In this document: positions 19,646 through 28,387 of the stretch, in pieces
Numbering within the stretch: position 1 is the first letter of the stretch
How the letters are laid out: the number at the start of each line of letters is the position of its first letter
Assembly (NCBI RefSeq): GCF_024508335.1
Contig: NZ_CP101988.1
Coordinates: 1,984,001-2,048,000, forward strand
From: Cellulomonas chengniuliangii
GTDB lineage: Bacteria > Actinomycetota > Actinomycetes > Actinomycetales > Cellulomonadaceae
Direction of reading: 5' to 3'
Length of the DNA: 64,000 nt
Made by a program: the position numbers and the translations under genes
Notes under the pieces: generated by a model
What the model was told of the DNA's origin: nothing
The model's input: only the letters and a program-made list of their open reading frames with translations
Database searches by the model: none

Positions 19646-20185
19646 ATGCCCGTCTCACTGACCCGCCCGCTCGCGCCGGAGCCCTACGCGATGCTGCCGC
19701 ACGTCGCGTCGTTCGAGCTGGTGAGCGAGGACGTGCGCCACGGGGAGCCCTTGCCGGACGCCGTGCAGGCCCCTCCCGGGGGCGACGCCTCCCCGCAGCT
19801 GAGCTGGTCCGGCTTCCCGGCGGCGACGCGCTCGTTCCTGGTCAACGTCTTCGATCCTGACGCCCCGGGCGTCTCCGGGTTCTGGCACTGGGTGCTGGTG
19901 GACGTGCCCGTCACCACCACGTCGCTGGCGCGCGGCGCCGGGGCGCCCGACGGGACCCGTGTGCCGTCGGGGTCCTTCCACGTGCGCGGCGACCACGGCC
20001 TGGCGGGCTACGAGGGCGCCGCGCCACCGCACGGCGACCGCCCGCACCGGTACTACATCGCGGTGCACGCGCTGGACGTGGAGCGGCTCGGCGTGACCGT
20101 GGGCGCCATGCCGGGCGCCGTGTCGATCGAGGGCGTGCGGCACACGCTGGCCCGCGGCGTGCTGATGGGCACCGCGCAGCGCTGA
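19646..20185 (+). CDS. YbhB/YbcL family Raf kinase inhibitor-like (PEBP) protein
   Basis: This 179-residue phosphatidylethanolamine-binding-protein fold has SPQLSWSGFPAATRSF, then DPDAP, FWHWVLVDVP (the conserved HWVL strand) and HRYYIAVHALD. The bacterial members (YbhB/YbcL) are of unclear function. There is no signal peptide. It starts at ATG 19646, 51 bases after sulP, with GGAGG-type sequence (CGCGGAGGTCTCG) upstream. It probably forms its own short unit or is read through from sulP. Confidence 0.88.
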   Translation: MPVSLTRPLAPEPYAMLPHVASFELVSEDVRHGEPLPDAVQAPPGGDASPQLSWSGFPAATRSFLVNVFDPDAPGVSGFWHWVLVDVPVTTTSLARGAGAPDGTRVPSGSFHVRGDHGLAGYEGAAPPHGDRPHRYYIAVHALDVERLGVTVGAMPGAVSIEGVRHTLARGVLMGTAQR

Positions 20186-20238
20186 CCGGCGCCCCGGGCC
20201 GCCCTGCCCTCGCGCGGCGGGTTCGCTAGCCTCTCGCC

Positions 20239-20811
20239 ATGACTGCCGTGACCCTCGGGACCCTGACCTGGCTGCGCGCCCTGGACCACCCTGAGCTCCT
20301 GGCCGAGAGCACGTTCGCGGTGCTCGGCGGCTGGGCTGCCGTCACGCCCGAAGTCGCGGACGCGGTGGTGGTGGCGGAGATCGACCCAGGCCTGGCGGAC
20401 ACCGCCGCGATGACGGAGGCGTACAGCCTGCCCCTGTCGGCGTCGGCCAACTGCGTGCTCGTCGCGGGCCGCCGCGCGGGCGAGGAGCGGGTCGCCGCGG
20501 CGGTGGTCCGCGCCACGACGCGCGCCGACGTGAACAACGCCGTCAAGCGGCTGCTGGACGTCCGCAAGGCGTCCTTCCTGCCGATGGACCGGGCCACGGA
20601 GGAGTCCGGCATGGAGTACGGGGGCATCACCCCGCTGGGCCTGCCCGACGGGTACCGCGTGCTCGTCGACGCCCGAGTCGCGGCCCCGGACCCGGCCGGC
20701 GACCTGGTGATCATCGGCAGCGGCCTGCGTCGCTCGAAGCTGGCGCTGCCCGGCGCCCTACTCGCCGCGGCGCCCGGCGCGGAGCTCGTGGACGGCCTCG
20801 CGCTGGCCTGA
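20239..20811 (+). CDS. YbaK/EbsC-type aminoacyl-tRNA editing domain protein
   Basis: This 190-residue protein has the YbaK/ProX-type editing fold. Visible features are CVLVAGRRAGEERVAAAVV, the central conserved RADVNNAVKRLLDVRKASF with the key Lys of the family in AVKR, and the glycine-rich EYGGITPLGLP loop followed by IIGSGLRRSKLAL. Related proteins hydrolyse mischarged tRNA-Pro/Cys. Start ATG at 20239 lies six bases after TAGCCT (20227-20232) with no ribosome binding site, so the mRNA is probably leaderless. Confidence 0.85.
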   Translation: MTAVTLGTLTWLRALDHPELLAESTFAVLGGWAAVTPEVADAVVVAEIDPGLADTAAMTEAYSLPLSASANCVLVAGRRAGEERVAAAVVRATTRADVNNAVKRLLDVRKASFLPMDRATEESGMEYGGITPLGLPDGYRVLVDARVAAPDPAGDLVIIGSGLRRSKLALPGALLAAAPGAELVDGLALA

Positions 20812-20972
20812 GCCCTGGGCTGGACCCCTCGCGGGCAGCTCGCATCTCGCTTGCATCTCTCTCGCACCCCAGCCGGGTTCCGCGTCGCAGCGCCGCCGCG
20901 CGGCAGCCGTGCCACGATGCAAGGGCGACGGCGCGACGCGTCGAGCGCATCGACGACGGTGGGAGGCGCCTC

Positions 20973-22004
20973 ATGACCGCCCTGCTCCTGGTCCACGGTC
21001 GCGGCCAGCAGATGCCCCGCGGCATGGGCCGCGCCCCGGAGGACGTCGAGCGCCACGTCGACGCCTTGACCCGCCGCTGGCTGGGCGGGCTGGCGAAGGG
21101 CTCCGTCCTGGCGGGCGAGGGCCTCCCGCCGATCGACTCGGCCTACTTCCCCTTCTACGGCAACGACCTCGCGGCGCGGGTCGCCGAGCTGGACGCCGCG
21201 GGCGGCCCGCCGCCCGACCTGGCGGGCGGCGAGGACGTCACCGTGCTGAGCCAGCACATGCTGATCGACGCCGCCGAGGGCGCCGGGTACCGCGCGGAGG
21301 AGCGGCTCCCGCGGACGGGCGCCGACGGCATCGCCGCCGTGGCCGAGATGGAGGAGGTCCGCCGCACGGAGCAGCTCGTCCACCCCGAGGTCGAGTGGTC
21401 CGACTTCCTGCGGCTGCAGGTGGCCCGCTCGGCGCTGCAGTTCCTGGCCTCGAAGACGACGCTCGCGGAGTGGGTGATCGAGCAGTTCTACCGGGAGGTG
21501 GCGTACTACCTGGCCGACGCCGGGATCCGCACCCTGGTGCAGGGGGTGGTGCTGCGGTCGGTCGAGGCCGCGGTGCGCGACGGCCACACCGACCTGGTCG
21601 TGGTCGGCCACAGCCTGGGCAGCGTCGTGGCGTACGACGTCTGCCACAGCCTCCCCGCGGGCCTGGCCGTCCGCCTGTTCGCCACCACGGGCTCGCCGCT
21701 GGGCCTGCGCGTCGTGCGTCGTCGACTGGCCGGCCCCGGCGAGGGGTCTGAGCGGCGCCCGGTGCCCGGGGTGATCCACCCGTGGGAGCCGATGGCGCCC
21801 GCGTGGGTCAACGCGTACGACGTCCGCGACGTCGTCGCCCTGGTGCACCCGCTGGCGCCCCTGTTCACCGGCGGTGACGCGGCCATCCGCGACGAGCGGA
21901 CCGACAACCCGTCGTCCCCGCACTCGGTCGAGGACTACCTGGCCGACCCGGACGTCGCCGGCCCTCTCGTCCGCGCGCTCACCGGCGCCGACCGGAGGCC
22001 ATAG
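20973..22004 (+). CDS. Serine hydrolase of alpha/beta fold, uncharacterised
   Basis: This 343-residue protein has an early strand ALLLVHGRGQQM and the nucleophile elbow VVVGHSLGSVVAYDV near residue 213, so Ser in GHSLG is the likely nucleophile. A candidate Asp lies in WVNAYDVRDVVA and a candidate His in SPHSVEDYL. The substrate is unknown; the pattern NxYDxxDxVA is seen in bacterial lipase-like or effector-type hydrolases. There is no signal peptide. The 161-bp upstream gap holds no clear feature. The methionine aminopeptidase gene follows after 13 bases, so the two may be cotranscribed. Confidence 0.75.
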   Translation: MTALLLVHGRGQQMPRGMGRAPEDVERHVDALTRRWLGGLAKGSVLAGEGLPPIDSAYFPFYGNDLAARVAELDAAGGPPPDLAGGEDVTVLSQHMLIDAAEGAGYRAEERLPRTGADGIAAVAEMEEVRRTEQLVHPEVEWSDFLRLQVARSALQFLASKTTLAEWVIEQFYREVAYYLADAGIRTLVQGVVLRSVEAAVRDGHTDLVVVGHSLGSVVAYDVCHSLPAGLAVRLFATTGSPLGLRVVRRRLAGPGEGSERRPVPGVIHPWEPMAPAWVNAYDVRDVVALVHPLAPLFTGGDAAIRDERTDNPSSPHSVEDYLADPDVAGPLVRALTGADRRP

Positions 22005-22017
22005 GAGAGGGCGAGTC

Positions 22018-22788
22018 ATGATCGAGATCCTGGGCCCCGACGAGCTGGCCCGAGCGAAGCGGACGGGCGCCCTCGTCGGCGGCATCCTGCAGGCCCTCAG
22101 GAGCCGCGCCACAGTCGGCGCCAACCTGCTCGACATCGACCGCTGGGCCCAGCGCATGATCCTCGACGCTGGCGCGCAATCCTGCTACGTCGACTACGAG
22201 CCCTCCTTCGGGCGCGGGCCCTTCGGCCACTACATCTGCACGTCCGTCAACGACGCCGTGCTGCACGGCCTGCCGCACGACTACACGCTCGCCGACGGCG
22301 ACCTGCTGAGCCTCGACCTTGCCGTGTCCCTCGACGGGATCGCCGCCGACTCGGCGATCAGCCTCGTCGTGGGCGCGTCGCAGCCCTCGGAGAGCGTCGA
22401 GATGATCCACGCCACCGAGCGGGCGCTGGCCGCCGGGATCGCCGCCGCCCGCCCAGGCGCCCGCATCGGCGACATCTCCCACGCCATCGGCACGGTGCTC
22501 AGCGAGGCCGGGTACCCCATCAACACCGAGTTCGGCGGGCACGGCATCGGATCGACCATGCACCAGGACCCGCACGTCACCAACGCCGGGCGGCCCGGCC
22601 GCGGGTACACCCTGCGCCCCGGGCTGCTGCTCGCCCTCGAGCCCTGGGTCATGGCCGACACCGACGAGCTCGTCACCGACCCCGACGGGTGGACCCTCCG
22701 CAGCGCCACAGGCTGCCGCACCGCCCACAGCGAGCACACCATCGCCATCACCGACGACGGCGCCGAGATCCTCACCCTGCCCGCGTAG
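22018..22788 (+). CDS. map: Type I methionine aminopeptidase
   Basis: This 256-residue metallopeptidase removes N-terminal Met. The pita-bread motifs are complete: YICTSVNDAVLHGLP (His), DLLSLDLAVSLDGIAADSA (two Asp ligands), GGHGIGSTMHQDPHV (His ligand and neighbour), LLALEPWVM (Glu) and TAHSEHTIAI (Glu). The start ATG at 22018 has AGGAGAGGG upstream. Downstream, 22789-22962 is a 174-bp stretch in which I see no gene. Confidence 0.95.
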   Translation: MIEILGPDELARAKRTGALVGGILQALRSRATVGANLLDIDRWAQRMILDAGAQSCYVDYEPSFGRGPFGHYICTSVNDAVLHGLPHDYTLADGDLLSLDLAVSLDGIAADSAISLVVGASQPSESVEMIHATERALAAGIAAARPGARIGDISHAIGTVLSEAGYPINTEFGGHGIGSTMHQDPHVTNAGRPGRGYTLRPGLLLALEPWVMADTDELVTDPDGWTLRSATGCRTAHSEHTIAITDDGAEILTLPA

Positions 22789-22962
22789 GCGCCAGCGTGG
22801 TGGCGCTCTCCGGGCCCTGGCAGCGATCACGCCCTGCGGGCGCCTGTCACGCGGTGGCGTCGAGCGGCCCCGCAGGCAGGCGCCGGCGACACTGCGGGGG
22901 TCGGCCGCTGCCAGCGGCGTGTTGCCGTCGATCCCCGACTCGCGTCCCCCCGACGCGATGAG

Positions 22963-23820
22963 TCAGGACGTGGCGCGGGTGGCCCAGAAGGCGACCGCCG
23001 CCGCGGCGGCGACGTTGAGCGAGTCGACTCCCCCGGCCATCGGGATGCGCACGGTCAGGTCGGCCGCCGCGACGGTCGTCGGCTTCAGGCCGTGCCCCTC
23101 GGCCCCGAGGATCAGCGCGAGCCGCTCCGGGAGGTCACGCTCGAGCGCGTCGAGGCTGATCGAGTCGTCGGAGAGCGCGAGGGCCGCGGTGACGAACCCC
23201 GCGTCGCGCAGCGTCGCCATTCCGGCGGGCCACTCGTCGATGCGGGTCCACGGCACCTGGAACACCGTGCCCATCGACACCCGCACCGAGCGCCGGTACA
23301 GCGGGTCGGCGCAGCGCGGGGTGACCAGCACAGCGTCGACGCCCAGCGCCGCGGCCGAGCGGAACGCCGCGCCCACGTTCGTGTGGTCGACGATGTCCTC
23401 GAGCACGGCCACCCGGCGCGCCCCGCTGCCGTCGCGCGCCCCGCGCAGCACGTCCTCCACGGACGGCAGCACCGGCCGGTGCATCGCCGCAAGCGCACCG
23501 CGGTGCACGTGGAACCCGGTGATGGCCTCGAGCACGTCCGGCTCGGCGACGTACACGGGCACGCGCGTGCCGTCCTCGGGCAGGCCCGCGAGCATCTCCT
23601 CCAGGTCCGGCAGCCAGCGCGGGGAGACCAGCACGGACCGGGGCCGGTGACCGGCGTCGATCGCGCGGCGCAGCACCGTGGAGCTCTCCGCGATGTACAG
23701 GCCCTTGGCGGGCTCGTGCTTGGAGCGCAGCGCGACGTCGGTCAGGGAGACGTAGTCGGCGAGGCGCTCGTCGGCGGGGTCGGCGAGGGGGATGATCTCG
23801 GGCGCTGGCACGTGCTCCAT
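22963..23820 (-). CDS. TrmH/SpoU family RNA 2'-O-methyltransferase
   Basis: This 285-residue protein methylates a tRNA or rRNA ribose using SAM. An N-terminal L30e-like RNA-binding domain (residues 1-110) is followed by the SPOUT knot: motif 1 DIVDHTNVGAAFRSAAALG, motif 2 LILGAEGHGL and motif 3 IPMAGGVDSLNVAAAAAV. All three catalytic-knot motifs are intact. I chose the ATG at 23820; the adjacent ATG at 23823 would add one residue. It lies 68 bases upstream of the ABC operon's end on the same strand. The exact target nucleotide cannot be told. Confidence 0.92.
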   Translation of the reverse strand: MEHVPAPEIIPLADPADERLADYVSLTDVALRSKHEPAKGLYIAESSTVLRRAIDAGHRPRSVLVSPRWLPDLEEMLAGLPEDGTRVPVYVAEPDVLEAITGFHVHRGALAAMHRPVLPSVEDVLRGARDGSGARRVAVLEDIVDHTNVGAAFRSAAALGVDAVLVTPRCADPLYRRSVRVSMGTVFQVPWTRIDEWPAGMATLRDAGFVTAALALSDDSISLDALERDLPERLALILGAEGHGLKPTTVAAADLTVRIPMAGGVDSLNVAAAAAVAFWATRATS

Positions 23821-23887
23821 CATCCCGCGCCTGACGCCCCGGCCCGGACCACCGTCCGCCCGGGGGCGTCGTCTCCCGTCGAGCGTC

Positions 23888-25906
23888 TCAGTCAAGCGCC
23901 GTGGCGGCGTCCGCGAACTGCGACGCGTACAGCCGCGCGTAGGCGCCCTCGGCCGCGAGCAGGTCCTCGTGCGTGCCCTGCTCGACGATCGCGCCGTGCT
24001 CCATGACGAGGATGACGTCCGCGTCGCGGATCGTGGACAGCCGGTGCGCGATGACGAAGGACGTGCGCCCGGCGCGCAGCGCGTTCATCGCCTGCTGCAC
24101 CAGCACCTCGGTGCGGGTGTCCACCGAGGACGTGGCCTCGTCGAGCACCAGGATCGCGGGGTCCGCGACGAACGCCCGCGCGATGGTGAGCAGCTGCTTC
24201 TCCCCCGCGCTGACGTTCGCGCCCTCGTCGTCGATCACCGTGTCGTAACCCTCGGCGAGGGTCCGCACGAAGTGGTCGACGTGCGTGGCGCGCGCGGCCT
24301 CGACGAGGTGCTCGCGGGTGATCTCGTCGGCGGCGTAGGCGATGTTCTCCTCGATGGAGCCGCTGATCAGCCACGTGTCCTGCAGCACCATGCCGATCTG
24401 CGAGCGCAGGTCGTCCCGCGTCATCGTCGCGGTGTCGACGCCGTCGAGGGTGATGCGCCCTGAGTCGACCTCGTAGAACCGCATCAGCAGGTTCACCAGC
24501 GTGGTCTTGCCCGCGCCGGTGGGGCCGACGATCGCGACGGTCTGCCCGGGCTCGGCCACGAAGGACAGGTGCTCGATGAGCGGGTTCTCCGGGTCGTAGC
24601 TGAAGGACACGTCCTCGAAGGCGACGCGGCCAAGCACCGGGGTGGGCACCTGCGTGGCGGGGTCGGGGTCGGGGCTCTGCTCCTCGGCGTCGAGCAGGTC
24701 GAAGACCCGCTCCCCGGAGGCCACGCCGGACTGCAGCAGGTTCATCATCGAGGCGATCTGCGTGAGCGGCTGGGTGAACTGCCGCGAGTACTGGATGAAC
24801 GCCTGCACGTCACCGAGCGTCATCGTCCCCGAGGCGACGCGCAGCCCGCCGATCACGGCGATGATCACGTAGTTGAGGTTGGACAGGAAGCCCAGCGCGG
24901 GCTGGATGATCCCCGAGATGAACTGGGCGCGGAACGACGCCTCGTACAGGTGGCCGTTCTCCTCCTGGAAGGTCGAGATCGCCTCGCGCTGGTGGCCGAA
25001 CACCTTGACGAGCGCGTGCCCGGTGTACATCTCCTCGATGTGCGCGTTGAGCGTGCCGGTGCGCTGCCACTGCGCCACGAACTGCGGCTGCGAGCGCTTG
25101 GCGATCGCGGCGGTCACCACCACGGACAGCGGGACGGTCACGAGCGCCACCAGGGCCAGCAGCGGGGAGATCCAGAACATCATCGCCAGCACGCCGATCA
25201 CGGTGAGCACCGAGGTGATCACCTGCGAGAGGGTCTGCTGCAGGGTCTGGGCGATGTTGTCGATGTCGTTGGTGACGCGGCTGAGCACCTCGCCGCGTGG
25301 CTGCCGGTCGAAGTACGACAGCGGAAGCCGCTGCAGCTTGGCCTCGACGGACTCCCGCATCCGGAACACGGTGCGCTGCACGATGCCGGCGGTCAGCCGC
25401 CCTTGCAGCCAGCCGAACACGAAGGACCCCACGTAAATCGCGAGGACGATCATCAGCACGTCCCGCAGGCGGGCGAAGTCGACGCCCTGCCCGGGGACCA
25501 CGTCGGTGCCGGAGAGCAGGTCGGCGAACGTGTCCTCGCCGTTGGCCCGCAGGCCGGCGATCGCCTCGTCCTTGCTGACCCCGGGGGGCAGCCGGCGCCC
25601 GATCACGCCCTCGAAGATGATGTTCGTGGCCTCGCCCAGGATCTTCGGCCCGGTGACGACGAGCGCCACGGAGAGGACCGCGAGCACCACGGTGAGCGTC
25701 ATCTGCAGCCGCTCGGGGCGCAGGTACCCGAGCAGCCGGGCCCCGGACCCGCGGAAGTCCATGGACTTCTCGGTGGGCATGCCGAGCCCTCCCATGGGGC
25801 CGTGCCCGCCGCCGTGCGGACGGCCTGCGGGCCCTCGCCCGCTCGCGTGCTGCTGGCCGTCGGGCTGGTCGCCGCCGGCCGCCGGGGCAGGTCGCTGCGC
25901 GCTCAC
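23888..25906 (-). CDS. ABC exporter half-transporter, canonical-site subunit
   Basis: This 672-residue protein has an N-terminal transmembrane domain with six hydrophobic segments (about residues 60-400, after a Gly/His-rich N-terminus) and a nucleotide-binding domain with Walker A VGPTGAGKTT, signature VSAGEKQLL and Walker B ILVLDEATSSVD (catalytic Glu present). Its signature is VSAGEKQ rather than VSGGQ. The GTG start at 25906 overlaps the stop of the partner gene (GTGA). With the partner, whose Walker B ends in DD, it should form a heterodimeric type IV exporter with one degenerate site. Confidence 0.9.
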   Translation of the reverse strand: MSAQRPAPAAGGDQPDGQQHASGRGPAGRPHGGGHGPMGGLGMPTEKSMDFRGSGARLLGYLRPERLQMTLTVVLAVLSVALVVTGPKILGEATNIIFEGVIGRRLPPGVSKDEAIAGLRANGEDTFADLLSGTDVVPGQGVDFARLRDVLMIVLAIYVGSFVFGWLQGRLTAGIVQRTVFRMRESVEAKLQRLPLSYFDRQPRGEVLSRVTNDIDNIAQTLQQTLSQVITSVLTVIGVLAMMFWISPLLALVALVTVPLSVVVTAAIAKRSQPQFVAQWQRTGTLNAHIEEMYTGHALVKVFGHQREAISTFQEENGHLYEASFRAQFISGIIQPALGFLSNLNYVIIAVIGGLRVASGTMTLGDVQAFIQYSRQFTQPLTQIASMMNLLQSGVASGERVFDLLDAEEQSPDPDPATQVPTPVLGRVAFEDVSFSYDPENPLIEHLSFVAEPGQTVAIVGPTGAGKTTLVNLLMRFYEVDSGRITLDGVDTATMTRDDLRSQIGMVLQDTWLISGSIEENIAYAADEITREHLVEAARATHVDHFVRTLAEGYDTVIDDEGANVSAGEKQLLTIARAFVADPAILVLDEATSSVDTRTEVLVQQAMNALRAGRTSFVIAHRLSTIRDADVILVMEHGAIVEQGTHEDLLAAEGAYARLYASQFADAATALD

Positions 25907-27642
25907 GCCGCCGCCTCCTCTTCGCTGATCTGGGAGTAGACGATCTCGCGGTACGTCTCCGAGGTCTCGAGCAGCCCTTCGTGCGTGCCGCGCGCCACGA
26001 TGGCCCCGCCCTCCATGACCACGATCTCGTCGGCGTGCCGGATGGTCGCGACGCGCTGCGCGACGATCAGCACCGTGGCGTCGCGCGTCACGGGCACGAG
26101 CGCGGCGCGCAGGGCGGCGTCGGTGGCGAAGTCGAGCGCCGAGAACGAGTCGTCGAACAGGTAGATCTGGGGGCGGCGGATGACGGCCCGGGCGATGGCC
26201 AGGCGCTGGCGCTGGCCGCCGGAGACGTTCGAGCCGCCCTGCGCCACGGGGGCGTCGAGCCCGCCGGGCATCTCCTCGACGAAGTCGCGGGCCTGCGCCA
26301 CCTCGAGGGCGTGCCACACCTCCTCGTCGGTGGCGTCCGGCTTCCCGTACCGCACGTTCGAGCCAACCGTCCCGGTGAACAGGTACGGCTTCTGCGGCAC
26401 CAGCCCGATGGCCGACCAGAGCTGCTCGGGGTCGAGGTCGCGCACGTCCACGCCGCCCACCGTCACCGAGCCGCCGGTGGCGTCGAACAGCCGCGGCACC
26501 AGGCCGAGCAGCGTCGTCTTCCCGGCCCCCGTGGAGCCGATGACGGCGGTGGTCTGGCCGGGCCGGGCGTCGAGGTCGATGCCGTGCAGCACCGGGTGCT
26601 CGGCGCCGGGGTACCGGAACTCGACGTCCCGCAGGCGCAACCGCCCTCGCTCGGCGGGGACCAGCGGGACCGGCCGTGCGGGCGGCTCGACGGACGTCCG
26701 CGCGTCCAGCACCTCGCCGACCCGCTCCGCGGACACCACGGCCCGCGGGACCATGATGAACATCATCGTCGACATCATCACGGCCATGAGGATGTAGGCG
26801 ATGTAGCTCAGGTAGGCGACGAGCGATCCGACCTGCATCTGGCCGGTGTCGATGCGCCCGGCGCCGAACCACAGCACCGCCACGCTCGTCGCGTTCATGA
26901 TCAGCATGACGAGCGGGAACATCAGCGCCATGATCTTGCCGACCCGCAGCGAGGTGTCGAACAGCGCGGTGTTGGCGTCCGCGAACCGGCGGCCCTCCTG
27001 CCGCTCGCGGACGAACGCCCGGATGACGCGGATGCCGGTGATCTGCTCGCGCAGCACGCGGTTGATGGTGTCGATGCGCTTCTGCATGACCCGGAACTGC
27101 GGGACCATGCGCGCCACGACGAACCCGATCACCACGCCGAGCACGGGCACGGCGACCAGCAGCACGGCCGAGAGCCCCACGTCCTCCTGCAGGGCCATGA
27201 TCACGCCGCCCACCAGCATGATCGGGGCCATCACCATGACGGTGAACGTCAGCAGCACCACCATCTGGATCTGCTGCACGTCGTTGGTGGTGCGGGTGAT
27301 GAGCGTGGGCGCCCCGAACTGGCCGACCTCCCGGGCCGAGAACGTCTGGACGTGCGTGAACAGCCCGGCGCGCAGGTCGCGGCCCAGCGCCATGGCGGCG
27401 GTGGCGCCGAAGTAGACGGCGGCGATGGCGCACACGACCTGGAGCAGGCTGACGGCGAGCATGATGCCGCCCTCGCGCAGGATGAAGGCGGTGTCGCCTG
27501 CCGCGATGCCGTCGTCGATGATGTGCGCGTTGAGACTCGGCAGGTACAGCGTCGCGATGGTCTGGACGAGCTGGAGCGCGATGGCGGCGACGACTGCCCG
27601 CCGGTACGGCCGGAGATAGGCCCGGAGCAGCCGCGCGAGCAT
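25903..27642 (-). CDS. ABC exporter half-transporter, degenerate-site subunit
   Basis: This 579-residue protein has a six-segment transmembrane domain (about residues 15-320) and a nucleotide-binding domain with Walker A IGSTGAGKTT, signature NVSGGQRQR and Walker B IYLFDDSFSALD. Asp replaces the usual catalytic Glu (FDDS instead of xDEA), as in the degenerate-site subunits of heterodimeric exporters such as LmrC-type or TM287. The start ATG at 27642 overlaps the upstream tetR stop (TGATG). The operon is tetR-this gene-partner. Drug or lipid export is the usual role; the substrate is unknown. Confidence 0.9.
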   Translation of the reverse strand: MLARLLRAYLRPYRRAVVAAIALQLVQTIATLYLPSLNAHIIDDGIAAGDTAFILREGGIMLAVSLLQVVCAIAAVYFGATAAMALGRDLRAGLFTHVQTFSAREVGQFGAPTLITRTTNDVQQIQMVVLLTFTVMVMAPIMLVGGVIMALQEDVGLSAVLLVAVPVLGVVIGFVVARMVPQFRVMQKRIDTINRVLREQITGIRVIRAFVRERQEGRRFADANTALFDTSLRVGKIMALMFPLVMLIMNATSVAVLWFGAGRIDTGQMQVGSLVAYLSYIAYILMAVMMSTMMFIMVPRAVVSAERVGEVLDARTSVEPPARPVPLVPAERGRLRLRDVEFRYPGAEHPVLHGIDLDARPGQTTAVIGSTGAGKTTLLGLVPRLFDATGGSVTVGGVDVRDLDPEQLWSAIGLVPQKPYLFTGTVGSNVRYGKPDATDEEVWHALEVAQARDFVEEMPGGLDAPVAQGGSNVSGGQRQRLAIARAVIRRPQIYLFDDSFSALDFATDAALRAALVPVTRDATVLIVAQRVATIRHADEIVVMEGGAIVARGTHEGLLETSETYREIVYSQISEEEAAA

Positions 27643-28283
27643 CACGCCTCCCCGGGGATCACGAGCCCGTTGAGGGCGATGTCGACGAGGTCGTCGGCCT
27701 TCAGGCTGACGCCATCGCCCCACATCCCCGTCCGCTGCGTGGAGAGGACGAGCGCGAGCAGGACGTGCGCGCACTCCTGCGGCGGGCGGCGCAGCTCGCC
27801 GGCGTGGGCCGACAGCAGCCTGGCCATGGCCCCGACGACCGGCTCCATCGCCGGGTGCCGGTGGCGCCCGCCGCCGGGCGGCGCCCCGTGCGCGTGCGCG
27901 TTGGCGGGGTGCGGGCCGCCCGGCAGGTGGTGGGCCACCACGAGCAGGTCCACCACCTGCCGCGCGCGATCCTGCATCAGGCGCACCGCCTCGCGCAGGG
28001 CGGGCCGGAGGGGCTCGTCGTCGGGGATCGCGGCGATCTTGGCGACCACGTCCGCCGGGTCGAGCGCGTGGGCGACCGCGGCGCGCACCAGCGTCTCCTT
28101 GTCGGGGAAGACCCGGAACAGCGTGCCCTCGGCGACACAGGCGGCGGCGGCGAGCTCGCGCGTCGTCACAGCGGCGCCCCGTTCGCGGAGCAACGGGCCC
28201 ACGGCTTCGAGGATCGCGGCGCGCCGGTCGTCGGGTGCCATCGCGGGCGCGCGGCCGGAGCGGGCGGAGGAGCGTACGGGCAT
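27642..28283 (-). CDS. TetR family regulator of the ABC exporter operon
   Basis: This 213-residue repressor has an N-terminal TetR helix-turn-helix (LAAAACVAEGTLFRVFPDKETLVRAAV), and a helical ligand domain with a His-rich stretch (residues about 125-145, NAHAHGAPPGGGRHRH). It is the first gene of the operon with two ABC subunits and an 18-bp palindrome sits in its promoter spacer, so it should repress its own operon. I chose ATG at 28283, 7 bases after TAGCAT, which implies a leaderless transcript; ATG at 28292 would lie inside the -10 region. Confidence 0.9.
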   Translation of the reverse strand: MPVRSSARSGRAPAMAPDDRRAAILEAVGPLLRERGAAVTTRELAAAACVAEGTLFRVFPDKETLVRAAVAHALDPADVVAKIAAIPDDEPLRPALREAVRLMQDRARQVVDLLVVAHHLPGGPHPANAHAHGAPPGGGRHRHPAMEPVVGAMARLLSAHAGELRRPPQECAHVLLALVLSTQRTGMWGDGVSLKADDLVDIALNGLVIPGEA

Positions 28284-28290
28284 GCCGCCC

Positions 28291-28319
28291 ATGCTAAATG
28301 AGTGAGAACTCACTCACAA
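28291..28319 (-). promoter_or_regulatory. Promoter with TetR operator in the spacer
   Basis: On the minus strand, -35 TTGTGA (28319-28314) and -10 TAGCAT (28296-28291) are 17 bp apart. The palindrome TGAGTGAG-AA-CTCACTCA (28299-28316) fills the spacer. Repressor binding would block RNA polymerase. The -35 sequence and layout match the SDR promoter at 6354-6382. Confidence 0.75.
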
Positions 28320-28387
28320 CCACATTCCCGCGACGCCCCGATCGCCCCGGCCCTGCCCCGACGCCGGCAGACCGGTCGTCGACCGGG

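Noticed and set aside
20812-20972. Possible small RNA or riboswitch upstream of the hydrolase
   Set aside because: No stable conserved fold or ligand-type motif could be recognised; only short repeated GCATCTC words are present.
22789-22962. Short stretch reading GNTPLAAAD on the minus strand, like an ankyrin repeat
   Set aside because: Only about ten residues match and no start, stop structure or neighbouring repeats support a gene or remnant.
25981-28305. Long plus-strand His/Asp-rich frame opposite the ABC subunit
   Set aside because: Composition matches the complement of Val/Leu-rich transmembrane codons, and no start or promoter supports it.
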